From NCBI RefSeq assembly GCF_003590095.1, contig NC_039486.1:7810336-7874335 (forward strand): 64,000 nucleotides of DNA. Direction: 5' to 3'. The notes beneath the pieces were generated by a model. The model was not told the origin of the DNA. It saw only the letters and a list, made by a program, of their open reading frames with translations, and made no database searches. The number at the start of each line of letters is the position of its first letter. Within the stretch, counting starts at the first letter, position 1. Position numbers and translations under genes: made by a program. The DNA is from Trichoplusia ni. Lineage: Eukaryota; Arthropoda; Insecta; Lepidoptera; Noctuidae. Below are positions 22,304 to 33,666 of this stretch, piece by piece.

Positions 22304-25300
22304 CTGTAATGTTTCATTCGTTAGTTCATTGTATTTGTGAATTATGAAGCAGCCAAAGGCTTACAAATACGACAAAAATCAACGCACAAGACCCCACGGG
22401 CACATCTAGGGAATTCCGAAACCATAGGGCATATTTCTCATAAATATGCCCTATGGTTTCGGGCTCTCCTCATAAATGAGAAATATGCCCTCAGCCCGAG
22501 GGACATTTTGATACCTTGATCGTTCGTTCACCAAATCGTTACCCTTGAACGTTTTCCATTGACGTTAACGACCGTATAAATGAAACTTTCCTACAGGGGG
22601 AATATTCCCATGAGCACTACTTTTCGTAAATTTCTTTTTTTATAAATGTTTGTTCTTCTTGCTTAGAGATGGATGCTAGGGCTGTCAGGTGTCATTGAGT
22701 TCAAAGGTATTTTTTTTGGATGGGCAATGAAAACCCACCCCTGTTGACTGGCCTGTTGGTCTATTGGCTAGTGACTCTGACTGCTTTACCAGAGGTCGTG
22801 GGTTCGATTAATACTCAGGATAAATGTTTCTGTGATGAGCACGATAATAAGTTCTGTGTCTGGGTGTAACTTACCTAAAAGTACGTTTATCAGTTGTCCT
22901 GTACTCATAAGACAAGCTTTGCTTAGTTTGCATTTTTTATATGTTCATTCCTTTGCCCTTGGCAATTAGCGAAAAGACTGCCATTGTACCCGTACACTGT
23001 ATGTTCTAAGAATCACTGCTGTAATTCTATGGTGTATAATAAAGAATATTCTAATCTAATCTTCGTGTACCGGGGCCACGTTAACCCTTTCGGACAATCC
23101 TGCTTCCCCAGCAGGAGTTTTTAATGATGTGTATGAAGGATTGCAACGCATTGCCAGCACCGACATAAAAACTCATTTGACCTCTGACACTACCCATTTC
23201 CTCCCCCGACGGACTGGGTGTCCATGAGGATTTCCTTACCAGAAAAAGGGCCCTTGTTTATGATACCTGAGTTGACGCTACCGCTGGACGCCGGGTTCCG
23301 TGGGAAGGCAACCGCCGTGTACGAGCAGCGCTTCGCCGCAGCCCTCTCGCTCGAGCGGCAGCACCATAACATCATTGTTTTCTGGAACAAATCGTCTGCT
23401 AACTTTAATCTAAATGAAGTTTCGTGTGTAACTTAAACGTAACTTGTAAGGTTATAAGACTTAGGCTGAAATATTGTGTATGATTGCTGGTTTGCAACAA
23501 ACACTATCGAATTTGCAAGTTGTGACTTCACAGTAAAGTGTGTGAGGCTATTGTTATTTTACTCTCATCTCTTGTACCATATTCTGAGCAAATAAAGATT
23601 TTTGATTAGAGTTGGAAAAGTTTTGATAACAAAGTATATAATAACAAAAATATATTAATATGCGTGACGTCCGTCGATTATTACGACGTCCGTCGTAAAA
23701 TTCATTAAAAAAACTTTACTCATACTATCAATTTCGCTTCTCGTTTATAAAGTGTGAAAACATACATATAAACTAAGAGTCAAAAATTAGGAAGTTGGAC
23801 CATAGGACACAATATTAAAATAAAATTATTTTAAAAAGGTAATCGTGACAATTAGATGATGTAGTTAGTATTTTTGAGTAGTGTGAACAGTGTTTAATGT
23901 TGTCAGGATTTTTGACCGATGCGTCTGATGAACTGAGACAGATTTTCCAATCAATAAAATTCTATTAAAAAAAATTGTCAGAATTCTTATTTGTACTAGA
24001 GGACTGTGATAGCACGCAACAGGATTATCAACTCGTTACAAGCTTGTGTCATGTTCAAGCGTTATATCACGTGGCTTAACACTCATATTGGAGAGAGATT
24101 CCATTATCCTTACCAATTGAACCCGGATAAGGAGATAAATTGCTATTTTTCGAACGCTAGTGCTATCAATCGCTGAGAAACGTTTCAACGAATGGAACTG
24201 GTAATTCAGAGCACGTCACTTGTCAAAAAAGAACTTCTTTTTCCTTACTTTTAAGTGCTTAATTTTGTTCAGACAAGATGTTGTATTTACAGGCGTGATA
24301 CTGTAAGAAAACCTTTTAGATGTTGTTTTACAAGGCTTAGAGCGGACTTTTTATTCCTTAACGTAAGTTTTACTTTACGACGTAGTCTGAAACTCCAACA
24401 TTGAGAAAACAAAAGAAAAGTACTGTGAATTCAACATTTTTCTTTGATTCACTTTTATGTAACATCTTTTAAACATACTTACCTATACACGCTACTTAGG
24501 AAATTAAGTTGCAAACCTTCTTATCGTTGATAAGTTCAAGAAAAGAAACCCGGTCCTTTTCAAAAGCTTACATGAGGACTCAGGATCAATACGCAGAAGC
24601 CTTCTTGAGATTTTCAATGTAAACGCGATGGGGCTTACCGGTGACTATCTACCCCGGTTCCATAGGACAGTAGACGAGAGAAATCCAATTCTAATTTAAT
24701 ATTGTCTATAGATTATAGTTATTTGGCTATTATGAGTTTTTTTTAAAGATACTTTAATGATCCATCTTTGATGAGGGCCTATAAATACATATTTACATAC
24801 AAATAACGTTCGCGCGAAATTTTGCAGATGCAATATCGATCTTTGCAGATTCAATATAGATATCTTTTTGAAAAAAGGTTATAACATCTGGTAAGGTGAA
24901 AAATCCATGAAAACTTACCGACTTCTTAAACTACTATGTTAACACTTGGTCCCAAGTAATATACGTACTTAAGGTGTCTAATATTCGCGTGAACCTAAGA
25001 AACCACCATAAACTTAAAATTGAGATTTATCGAATTTAAGGTAGTATTGTCCAATTTACTCCAATCCAAGCTGATTGTTATATCTTTGTCAAGGAAATGC
25101 AAAAAGAAACTTTCAGCTTGTAAAATAATGAAGGATTGTGGTCAGTGGAACAACATAGTTATGGCATTAAAACAAGGCAATGGAACAAGGCAACAAGACT
25201 TGTTATAATATAACATTTGACATCCGCCGATGTTTAATATCAAGACCTTGGTGATGTTGTAGCAAATTTCTTCACTTTCAGGTGATTAAATTTTGCCTTC

Positions 25301-28300
25301 ATTATTGAAATCAAAATAACAGTTTCTGAGATGATTTAAGGAACCGTATGTTACATTTATTTTGTGCTTAACTCAGTTGCCGATGTCTTTTCTCGTCGTA
25401 TCTTTTCTTTTTGTCTGCTCACATCTATTCACAACTTTTCATTAATTTCGTTGCCATACCGAGTTCAAAACTGCTGGGGGATTCGTTAGTATCATTGTAG
25501 ATCCTTATTTTCAGGAGTTACAATAATGGGCATGTGTTGCGGTTTGGCCCATTTCAATTCAAAAGTTATTTTGAAAATCATAATTGTTAAGTTTGTTCAT
25601 TGTAAGAAAATTAGACGAGAACATTACCTTATAACTAGCCAAAGTTCGATTACATTAAAGGTATAGCATTATTGTTAATTACTTCCATAATAATAACTAT
25701 TATCTTTCAAACTTAAGTCTGGTTAAATGTAATAAATTTAGAACTTCCATGTTTGTGTAATTATAGTCTGCTTAATGGCTGTTAAGCAAGTAGTAAGAAC
25801 CTATATACATAGGTGTAAACTTAGTCGGAAAATGTGAAAAGTAGTTACATACCTATACATAAAGACGAGCAAATATGTAACTACAGATTTTCTTTTTGTA
25901 TTAGTTGATAAAATTTGCCTTGATAATTTATGTACAGCTACTCAATGTTAAATGCAGCTGTAATTACGAGTTTTGTATCCTAAAATAAAATTATATGCAA
26001 ATGATTGACAAAAATGGAATAAAAATGAATTTTAATTTAATGCTTAAATTTACAGACGACCTTGGTCAGTAGTAGCAACAGGATGTGTAAGAAATATTAC
26101 CTTGAAGGCGTCCCTAAATTTGTTCGACATGATGTGGTAGAATATTGGATTGATGCACGTTGATACGTAGTAGAAGATCCCAGAAGTGTACGTGAGGAAT
26201 GAATACACAGACAGGAGTATCGGTGACCGCGCTAAGTGATTCTCTGTGGTTCCGTATATTGCAACCAGCCTCTGGGCATGGAACGGCGCCCAGCAAACGA
26301 AAAAGGCTACCACGACTGCAACTGTAACAAAACACAAGTAGTATAAAAGACAATCTTTTATGTAACTAATTGATTTACTGGCTACAAGTGGTCATTCCAT
26401 GGATGGATGACCTTCTCTGTCATAACGAGTTCCTCTGTGTACAACAAATTTTGGGTTGCGGTGGTCGTCGTCGTCGCGGTTTTGACTGCCGTTAGGAGTG
26501 GTCAGAATCTAGAAACTCTTAAAACCAGTCCAACTAAGGAGTATCGTGTTGGAGATCAGAAAGGCAGTCCTCCTTGTAAACACTGGTACTTAACTGAATC
26601 CGATTAGAAAAAGTTTAAATAAAGTAAATAGCTGAATGTAACGTGTAATTAAGGAATTAATTTTATATGTTTGAGCTAAAATAAGACCCATACAAGAGGG
26701 TTTCCTTTTTCTCTTTCATACAATTTAGTATAATTATCCACATTAAGGAGGGTTTGACTTTGTTCACATTGACTCCTCGTTTGTCCTAAACGTATTAAAA
26801 GGTCACGTTCCATCTTGTACCTATACTTAGATTAATGGAAACAATAAGTGGTTGGTAATGCTTCAGAATAGAACAAGACACCGTGTGACGTTCGCTACAT
26901 GTACCGTATGAATTGTTAACAAATAAGTTTGGGAACTCAAAGTTAGGCGTCAATGGCAGCAATGTGAATATGATGTTTTCTGAAGTTAACGAAACGTTAT
27001 ATTCGACATGTTTGAGCTGGTATTCATCAGTATTTCTATATTTAACACTTGAATGAGATGATTGAATAAATTGCTAGTATTTAAGCTGTTTTTCAGAATT
27101 GGGCTTTATTAGAAAAAAAGGAACATTCTTCCTTTGTAAGGATTTCAGGTATTTTCGGGTACTGAAATCTAATCTCAAACTTGAAACAAATAAAAAGGTT
27201 CGACTCTTTATTTTTCCAGACAGTATGGTGTAAATGAAAATTCCGGGGGTTTTCGCTACACTTTTTCACAAGCCGTTCTGTGAACTGTAATCTAGAGTGA
27301 ATTAAAATGATATCACAAATTGTGTTGCAATAAAGTAATGATAAAGCAGGTTCTCTTTTTTAATTTCTTAATTGATTAATGTGACTCGTTTAACAGGCTG
27401 CCGTATTATTAGGTTTGTACCTACTTTTGTTTCGTTCGGCATTTGAATATTTCATGAGGCTTCCCGGAAAAAACAAAAAAAAAAATGCAACTACACGTTG
27501 TGAACGCTAGTCGCTTAGTTCGTAAAACGTTGATACACTAGCACATTTATGTGTCAAGTGGGACCCAAATTCTACCGAAATATTTTAGGGAGATATAACA
27601 GATTTTTTTATTAACTAACTATAACTACAATTTAAGCATAATTCTTTACTTACCCAACATTTTGATAACCCTCCTTGTGGCTTGGCTGTGTTTTCGTCGT
27701 ATTTTGTGTGCGTATCTCATACTTCTATCAAACTCCTTTTGGCATTCCTCCTTGCTTACATTGGTTTCTCTCAGTTTCAGTCCAATTAATGAGTACAGCA
27801 CCGTGATGAGCACCATGGGCGCAAAAAAGAAGAAGAACGTCGATAGTTCGAACGAGTGCTCTATAATAATTCTTGTTTGTAAGCACATTGTGACACCACT
27901 GTGCTCTCGGATCCCGAACTGTAGCGCCTGGGGGAGCGCCAGCCCCACCGCCACCACCCATAACAGCATTACATGCTTCGTCGCTCGCGAGAGCTTCGAC
28001 ATTTTATGTGAAACAAACGGGTGACAGATAGCGAGATATCTCTCAACAGTAAACAACGTTATTGTTAATACACTCGCATTCGTCGAAGCCTCCGCCGCTA
28101 AGCCTCTTATCACACAAAAACTATGCCCAAACACATAAGGCCATTTGACCCATATGGAATACATCTCTTGGGGCATGCCACTAATAAGTAAAAGGAGATC
28201 TGACATCGCTAGACTAAACAAGTAATAATTGGTTGCTGTGTGCATACTTTTGTTTCTAACTATCACTAGACATGTAAATATGTTACCCAGTAACCCGGTA

Positions 28301-28437
28301 ATAAATATAAGTGAATATATTATAGTTATTGGTAACACTATGACAAGTGAGTCTCTCTGTGGTCCGAATATCACGGTGGGGTCCACTGGGGCTGAAGCGA
28401 TCTCCGTGACGTTGGTGACGTTACTGGGAGGAGTCAT
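21909..28437 (-). CDS. pyrokinin/PBAN/diapause-hormone-type GPCR, long form
   Basis: Class A GPCR for PRXamide neuropeptides (insect relatives of the neuromedin U receptor), in the plasma membrane. In moths this family controls pheromone synthesis, diapause and related functions. Exons 28437-27654, 26321-26101, 23381-23267 and 22303-21909 join in phase (1, 0, 1) to 1515 nt, 504 aa. Seen: N-glycosylation sites at N6 and N9; TM1 GN motif (51-52); TM2 SLAMSDLLLL; ERY (132-134) ending TM3; disulphide Cys 108 and 185; TM6 FFVCWAPFH; TM7 NPIFY (319-323); CC (342-343), a likely palmitoylation site; then a long Ser/Thr-rich tail. An in-frame TAA lies seven codons upstream of the ATG. PBAN receptor, diapause-hormone receptor and capa receptor cannot be separated by eye. 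The tail of about 165 residues after helix 8 is long for the family. Confidence 0.9.
22416..22462. repeat. perfect 21-bp inverted repeat with 5-base loop
   Basis: The left arm (22416-22436) and right arm (22442-22462) are exact reverse complements around loop CTCAT; the core is CCATAGGGCATATTT. A further inverted copy of 16 bases of the left arm plus loop follows at 22477-22492 (ATGAGAAATATGCCCT). Lies in receptor intron 3. Confidence 0.9.
22750..22934 (+). mobile_element. SINE family B, copy 1
   Basis: A tRNA-like head with an A-box-like TTGGTCTATTGG and a decayed B box, GGTTCGATTAA. A body with GATGAGCAC follows, ending ACAAGCTTTGCTTAGTTTG. The same family is at 33441-33666. Lies in receptor intron 3, opposite to transcription. 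Confidence 0.75.
23064..23185 (+). repeat. dispersed repeat K, longest copy
   Basis: GTGTACCGGGGCCACGTTAA, then CCTTTCGGACAATCCTGC and GAAGGATTGCAACGCATTG. Matches fragments at 7259-7312 and 42719-42775. Lies in receptor intron 3. Confidence 0.6.
23267..23381 (-). CDS. PRXamide receptor coding exon 3 (proximal tail)
   Basis: Acceptor TTGTTCCAG, donor CTCAG|GTATCA. Encodes KTMMLWCCRSSERAAAKRCS through SSGSVNS (residues 336-373), containing the CC pair and a YTAV segment of the YxxΦ sorting-motif type. Phase 0 in and phase 1 out match both neighbours. GC-rich relative to the intron. Confidence 0.85.
24562..24690 (+). repeat. dispersed repeat J, copy 1
   Basis: Pattern 'CGCAGAAGCCTTCTTGAGA', then 'AATGTAAACGCGATGGGG', shared with 57125-57240. 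Lies in receptor intron 2. Confidence 0.55.
26050..26321 (-). CDS. PRXamide receptor short-form last exon (intron retained)
   Basis: If the donor at 26100 is not used, the frame continues past AFK with VIFLTHPVATTDQGRL and stops at TAA (26050-26052). This gives a 351-aa receptor with almost no tail. ATTAAA motifs on the minus strand (26036-26041 and 26031-26036), about 10-20 bases past the stop, could end this transcript. Short PBAN-receptor isoforms made by 3' intron retention are known in moths; use of this one is inferred. Confidence 0.55.
26101..26321 (-). CDS. PRXamide receptor coding exon 2 (TM6-TM7)
   Basis: Acceptor TTTGTTACAG, donor TTCAAG|GTAATA. Encodes VVVAFFVCWAPFHAQRLVAI, TM7 with NPIFY, and SNKFRDAFK, the start of helix 8. 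Phase 0 at the donor. Confidence 0.92.
26385..26612 (+). repeat. dispersed repeat M, copy 1
   Basis: Contains 'TTCCATGGATGGATGACC', 'CATAACGAGTTCCTCTGTG', 'TTAGGAGTGGTCAGAA' and 'CACTGGTACTTAACTGAATC', landmarks of a very common lepidopteran retroelement tail. An inverted copy is at 54901-55020. The 66-codon plus frame here, with its Val run, is repeat sequence. Lies in receptor intron 1. Confidence 0.65.
27654..28437 (-). CDS. PRXamide receptor coding exon 1 (N-term to TM5/ICL3)
   Basis: Encodes residues 1-261, including TM1-TM5 and a basic third intracellular loop (AHKIRRKHSQATRRVIKML). The donor TTGG|GTAAGT splits a codon that becomes Val with the next exon. The exon itself begins at 28512 after acceptor TTTATTTCCAG, so 5' UTR exons lie further upstream. 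Confidence 0.92.
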
Positions 28438-28482
28438 ATTGTGCTTAGGGGGTACTTAAATTGTGAAATCCTTTTCAAAGCT

Positions 28483-28512
28483 CTAAGTTGGTTGCTCGTG
28501 GTCTAGACCCAT
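28483..28512 (-). promoter_or_regulatory. upstream ORF in the receptor 5' UTR
   Basis: The exon start coincides with ATG of a nine-codon ORF (MGLDHEQPT, stop TAG). It lies 75 bases upstream of the receptor ATG and in the same frame. It could restrain translation of the main ORF. Confidence 0.45.
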
Positions 28513-31500
28513 CTGGAAATAAAACACGTTTTATTAACACTGAAATCTTTTGATAATTTTAACAATTGTCGAAAAAATATTATTCGATCTTTATTCGCTT
28601 AATGCAAAGTAAAATACCTTAAAATTTTCACCATATGTATTTGCTTTTAATATTTCAAGAGTTTTAGTGAGGCAAACTGGCATTCATCACCTTCACAAGC
28701 CTATTAAATTAGCCAGATTATTCTACTACATGGTATTAAAATTAAACAGTACAAGACAAGCGACTTACGACATGCCTTTGTACACGAACAGAATTTATGT
28801 AAAATCGTATTATAATTTTTTGAAATTAATTAGATTATTTTGCCTTCAAAACGGCTTTTATTTTACAACAAAAGAACATTTATTATACATTCTTAATTGT
28901 GAAGAAATAATTCTTATGGTGTTGCTATTAAAATTAATTTGCAAATATTTTGACATTGAAATACATTTTAAAGATATTTGAACACATAACTGTAGAGCTA
29001 AATCTCAAAACCTAAAATAAAATAAAACTCAGTCAAGTTTTTCTTGCTACTTTATTGTTGCCAGTGAGCGCTGGTTGGAACCCGTAGCGTTCAACAAAAA
29101 CGGAAAGGAAAAAGATTTTCTAATTGCATTAAGTAGCTCTTATTTATTTTTGAATAGTAAATAAAAGCGAGTTTAAAGGATGCATCGCGCGCTTAGACAA
29201 AGGTATGTAACACATTGCTCTAAGCGCGTCTCGTATAACTGCTGTATACCCTCTTCTCACACACACTTACGGGAAACAATATAATTAATTTGATTTAAAA
29301 GTAAAGTTAACTAATAATTTTTAAGAAAATTTATTTTTCTTGAACATAGTAATTTAATGGTTAAAAATAACTTAGTAATGTTTCTAAACCTTTTTAAAAT
29401 CAATATAGGAGCATGACTTCTAATTTATTGAGAACTTCAACAAAATTTAATTTTTAATAGATACAATAGAGAGATTTCTTTGAATAACATTCAGATGATT
29501 GAAATTAAACTTTAATTATCTAGTAAACTTTTCACGAGTAAAATAATGTAATGTAACTACTCGAAAGTTTGCTTAAAGCTGACTTACCTTACTAATTTGT
29601 AAGTTAGACTAATCAAAGAACTAAGTAATTATAAACGCTGTGTGTGTTAGATCACTTATAGATATTGATTAGATTATTATATTGTTATTATTATAGAGTT
29701 GAACAGTTTAATTTCTGTATTTTGACAATCTGCTGTATTTTACAACAAGAGCTGCCAGTGTCGCGTTCTGGAACCGTTTATTGAAATGTTTTCAGAAATA
29801 ACTTAACATTGTGTCAAAGTCAAGGAGGCTTCAAACAACTGAATATAAATAGAATATATTCATTGTTAATTATGTAAGGTGTTTACCGAGACAACGACTT
29901 TGTACCTTTGACGGCTTCAAACTATTCCTCGTCCTTACGCTTTACAAACACCCCTATTTTGTATAATTACCGCCGTTTATTATCCATTCCTTCATAATTA
30001 TTAATTATTAAAAACAGACTTATGAATATACAAACAGGAGCATGAAGAAACCAACACGATTTTCCTTTGAAAATATGATTTTGCTACTTTTTTTAATCTG
30101 AAAAATATTTACAACTGTTTGCTACGTTTATCTGGTTAACACTTTACCACTAATTTAATATTCTATAATATGAAGCCATCCCGTTTCTTTTAAGTGTCTT
30201 CTTAAGAAACAAAGAACTATTCCATTCTGTTCTGTGTATAAAAGAGCTTAAATTTTAGTCTAACTATTAATCACTCTGGATATTACCAAAAGCTGTTCTG
30301 AAGTACCTTATTTGTCTTGTTCACCATTCCATACATAAAAGTTAAAATGAAAGTATACCGCAACATAAACCATTTATCTTCATCCATATTACCATAGTAA
30401 GTAATTTGATTACGACAACCGTAGAGTGCGAATAAAATCCCGAATAGTACGTTGTTTGTAAACATTTTGTAAGTACCTACATCATCTCGAATACCGCGCG
30501 CGAAACAATTTTGACACTTATATCGTTATAATTGTAAATGTACCTAAACTGGGACAAACAATACCTCTGAGATGCATTAGAATACATTACGTATATATTT
30601 CGTCCGTAATTGGATTGCCCCGTCTTCCATGTTTATTCCCCCAATTCGATTGTTATGGAATAATAATGCTGAGGATTTTTTGTTCGATTCAATCCTGCAG
30701 ATTGATACTAAAATATAAATGTATTGCTTTTAAATTGTTGCTTAGCATTACAACAAGTGCAACATAAACAATGCGTGGAATATGAAATACGTTGAGTTCA
30801 CGCGCTTGTTATGGTAAAAACAGACGAGCAGATGTAACTCGGATTTGTCGTGTAACTTAATTATACTTATGTTGTTTTGTTAGAAACAGTGACATCTTAA
30901 ATAATGGAAGTCTTGTCAGTAAGACTTTTTTCGCCGAAACTTCTTAACAACAAAAAAATATTTTAACATTTATAAGTAGGAACAGGCTGTTATCTTATTG
31001 CGAAATAAACAACACGTTTGTTCTTTTTATTAATTAATGTTAAGAAAATACATTAGTGAGACACACGCGTATGTTTACTTCTCTTGCTGTTCAACTGTCA
31101 TATTATTAATTATAATGCCCAATTGTTGTCGTCTTTTTATAACATTTTTACGAAAAACGTAATTTTACATACAAAATAAAAACACACGTGGAGAAGAGAT
31201 GAATAAATTAAATTAAATATGTTAGCATTTCTTGTTTGGCAAAAACATACATCTAGGTTGCCTTTTTTTGATGTTGTAATTTTTGTTCATAAAAGGGAAT
31301 AAAAAGTCTTTTTCGGCGGGATGAGGTAATCTGAACATTAACCCGCCATGGAAAGTATACATATTAAATATGACACTATCTTTCAAGACTCACTTCTTAG
31401 TTTGTTTGCTACACTTGTCTTTAAGTACTGTATATCCAACATAGAAACATAGTGTTGACTTATTTTATTTTTGATATAAGCGACATCTATGTAGTCTTTA

Positions 31501-33440
31501 TATTGTTATGTCATTATATTTCGATAATACATTATTCGCAATAAGGAATATCAATCGATATTTTTCGCCAAAAGCAAAATAATTTTGGCCACCTCATTTT
31601 TACCTAATTATAATTAAAGTCGGGCTCCATATAAACTGGCTTAAGAAACAGAAATCCGTTACAAGATAAATCAATTTGTAGAACAAGATAGTATAAAACC
31701 TCGTTGAAGACCCTTACAAATAGCTTACAAATTATTCTTGGAAAAAGGAAAAAATCTATAATAACAACAAGAGTGATTGTGATGTCAAATATAGGTCAAT
31801 CCCCGGCCCCACTGAACCGATTGTGTTAATTATTACGCAAATTAAAGCCACAAATAACAGCGAACATCTCCTTGGTTTAGCCAAGTTGGCGCAAGCGGGT
31901 CATCCACTTATATTTACAGGAGTGATGAAAGAAAAAAATAAAACAGGTAGCAAAAGTCGCAAAGATTTCATTCAAGTTTTTCATTAAATTTTGTACTAGA
32001 CTACGTTTAAAAATCTGCATATTTTTTCTACATTCATCAATATACCTTTTCACGAAGGTGACCTTCCAAAGCTAGTTTAGTTTTACACGAGAGAGATACG
32101 TTACCAATCAGAATACAGACTAATGAACGACCATAATCTGTTATTATTGAGTGCACACAGATTATACTGCGTCCTGTAAATCAGATTAAAATGGATTTTC
32201 TATTAAAGTTAATCGCTTCAGACGGGATTGCTATTTAAAGTGATTGACTACTGTCTGCTTCTTTTTATTTTAAGTAGAGAAGAATAAATTACTACGACTG
32301 TGTTTGTTGGAGTTTATTAATCGGTTCACTTTTATTTTGTTCCGTATCGCGGGTACTTTCTACTCATCATAATAATAAGTATCTAGTAATTGCTTCATTT
32401 ACTTTCGAGCTCTGAGATTTTCTTTTTAAGCTTTTAACAAAGAATACTAGATTTCTTTAAAAGTTTAGAGATTAGAGGAACTGCAGCATATTTTGAATGA
32501 TTTAAGAAACTTTGAATACTTAGAAATATAAACAAAAATATACAAACGTAATGTCGTATGACACACAAAGCCATAGTGTAATAAAACAGGATGTCATCTT
32601 GATATTCCGGCTTATACGGGTCTCAAGAGAGCGAAACGTCTGCTTAAAAACTTTATCGGTATGAATGTTTCCAGTGGTAATGTTTGACTGTTATGCAATA
32701 ATCTTCTGTGTTATTGTTCAAACCATTTAGTGGTCTTCTATAGGGTGTATAAAGAAGTAGTGAAGGCCGCTTGTCTAGTGACAGGGGACACTTAGAGGTA
32801 CCCGATCACGCTTATTCGTTGTTTCTAAGCCAACTCTTAAAAGATGAAACTTCACTTGGGGCCGATTTTTCAATTTTTCAAGATAACTTTTATCTGACGA
32901 ATGTGTTTGACGTTTTGACAGCCTTTGCATAGAAAATATGTCCAGCAGCCATATTTATTCCTCAGATAGAAGTTGACTAATGATTGAAAAACCAGCCCTT
33001 AAAAAAATTTCTGCAGACCTATTAGTATGATATTTTCTGATATCTGATTGTCATAAGAGTGAGTGTTATTGACCTGAGAGTATGATTTGACATGTCAATC
33101 ATGTGGGTTTCTAATTATTTTAATTTTGTGTCCTTTATTTAAAAACTGGTATCAAATATAGACCAATGAATCTCGTTAACTAATCAAAAAGATAGAAAGA
33201 GAAGAAAACTAAATAGGAACATTAGCGTATTAAAATGGAAAACTTTTTGTATTTTCTTATGACTATCTTTTATTACCCAAGTTTATAGTCTTTCGGAATT
33301 ATTTATAGTGTTTCCAATTACATTTACTTATCCTAATCCATGTGTTCACCTAGGCCGTATCTAGTTTTCCATTTGTTATGATGGCACAGATTAATGGTAA
33401 CAAAAATATGATTGTTAGGTATCAAAACATATTATTAACT
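28513..33440. other. upstream of receptor; no gene supported
   Basis: Strongly AT-rich. A 104-codon plus frame at 28667-28981 is made of AT-rich codons, with no start context, splice signal or domain. The receptor's 5' UTR exons and promoter are probably here or beyond, but I could not place them. Confidence 0.5.
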
Positions 33441-33666
33441 ATGTTGGTTTAGTGGTTAGTGGCCCTGACCTCTACACCGTAGATCGCGGGTTCTATTCCC
33501 ACCCGAGACAGATGTTTGTGTAATGAGCACCATCATTTGTTGTTTGTCTGTGTGTAATTTATCTATAACACAGGTCTATAGAAATATATAAGTATTTTTA
33601 TCACTCATGATACAAGCTTTGCTTAGTTTGAGACTGAATGGCGCTGTGTGAAAGATGTGGAATAAA
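33441..33666 (+). mobile_element. SINE family B, copy 2
   Basis: A TTGGTTTAGTGG A-box-like head and GGGTTCTATTCC B-box-like site, body with GTAATGAGCACCATCA, ending ACAAGCTTTGCTTAGTTTG and GGCGCTGTGTGAAA plus an A-rich tail. More complete than the copy at 22750. Confidence 0.8.

Noticed and set aside
23218..23436. 72-codon plus-strand frame
   Set aside because: Antisense to receptor exon 3, which has correct acceptor, donor and phases on the minus strand.
27662..28024. 120-codon plus frame and 77-codon minus frame inside receptor exon 1
   Set aside because: Both are shadows of the TM3-TM5 coding sequence in other frames.
28667..28981. 104-codon plus-strand frame just upstream of the GPCR
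   Set aside because: Rich in AT-driven Leu/Ile/Tyr/Lys, no start context, and overlaps the likely receptor 5' region on the opposite strand.
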